DNA of 64,000 bases from Echinicola vietnamensis DSM 17526 (GTDB taxonomy: Bacteria; Bacteroidota; Bacteroidia; Cytophagales; Cyclobacteriaceae), in assembly GCF_000325705.1 (NCBI RefSeq), contig NC_019904.1, positions 4,032,001-4,096,000 of the forward strand, given 5' to 3'. The first letter of the stretch is position 1. Each line of letters begins with the position of its first letter. The notes below the pieces were generated by a model. The model did no database searches. It was not told where the DNA came from and saw nothing but the letters and a program-made list of their open reading frames with translations. The position numbers and the translations under genes are program-made. Shown in pieces: positions 63,818 through 64,000 of this stretch.

Positions 63818-64000
63818 AAAAATGGTATTTAAGCGTGTTTGGTACGAGTTAACCTCATTTTTCAACATAAAAACTAATAAGTTAATGATACGAAAAATAT
63901 GTTGGATTGTTGATGGATGGAGCAGGAGTTTGCAAGTGGTATGATGATTTTTTCATTGGAAAGTGTCGACCATCCACTTTTCTTGGAGCGATAATTTGTC

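Overview
The window looks like chromosomal DNA from a marine- or soil-type member of the Bacteroidota, most likely order Cytophagales (Cyclobacteriaceae, Echinicola/Algoriphagus-like). This rests on SusC/SusD/FecR genes, the bacteroidete -33/-7 promoter form (TTG, about 20 nt, TAnnTTTG), the absence of Shine-Dalgarno sequences, a short primary sigma factor without region 1.1, a bacillithiol gene and several Bacteroidota-specific protein families. The exact genus is inference.

Region by region: 0-1.7 kb is the end of an iron-acquisition cluster (TonB-dependent receptor C-terminus, a Cys-motif small protein, a DUF4198 protein). 1.7-8.7 kb holds a soluble hybrid histidine kinase, a secreted sulfatase, metY, a 127-bp inverted-repeat element and three small uncharacterised genes. 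8.7-12.6 kb has an ECF sigma factor and two membrane acyltransferases. 13.1-25.4 kb is a sugar-uptake region: a leftward operon of ROK kinase, MFS transporter and XylR-like regulator faces a rightward lipoprotein and then FecR-SusC-SusD. 25.5-28.9 kb is translation (thrS, infC-rpmI-rplT). 28.9-30.2 kb is an unusual tandem duplication beside tRNA-Met, made of tRNA-derived pieces, a terminator and a GIY-YIG nuclease gene. 30.3-42.5 kb is core housekeeping: START-like protein, LptF/G permease, rpsO, pnp, primary sigma factor, trxB, M23 peptidase, bshB1, pdxH, YqgE and a DUF349 protein. 42.5-43.9 kb is a gene-free repeat-rich stretch plus two identical tRNA-Thr genes. 43.9-57.1 kb contains a FadL-like porin, a predicted Vms1-like (VLRF1) release-factor-type protein divergent from a HEAT-repeat protein, NIPSNAP, hrpB, DUF2911, mnmA, a large uncharacterised Cys-containing protein, and small CsbD/Rho-N-type stress proteins. 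57.2-63.8 kb is one giant alpha-2-macroglobulin-like gene with an embedded SusC-type regulatory/plug segment.

The most notable items are the tRNA-Met/GIY-YIG composite duplication, the VLRF1-like protein carrying a KQGKSQ motif (nascent-chain release from stalled ribosomes is the family role), the macroglobulin/plug chimera, and the 607-residue conserved protein with a C-terminal cysteine cluster. Full-consensus promoters could be read in front of hrpB, tRNA-Thr, tRNA-Met and trxB; the hrpB promoter decides its start codon. All functional calls come from reading the sequence and remembered family features; no database search was run.
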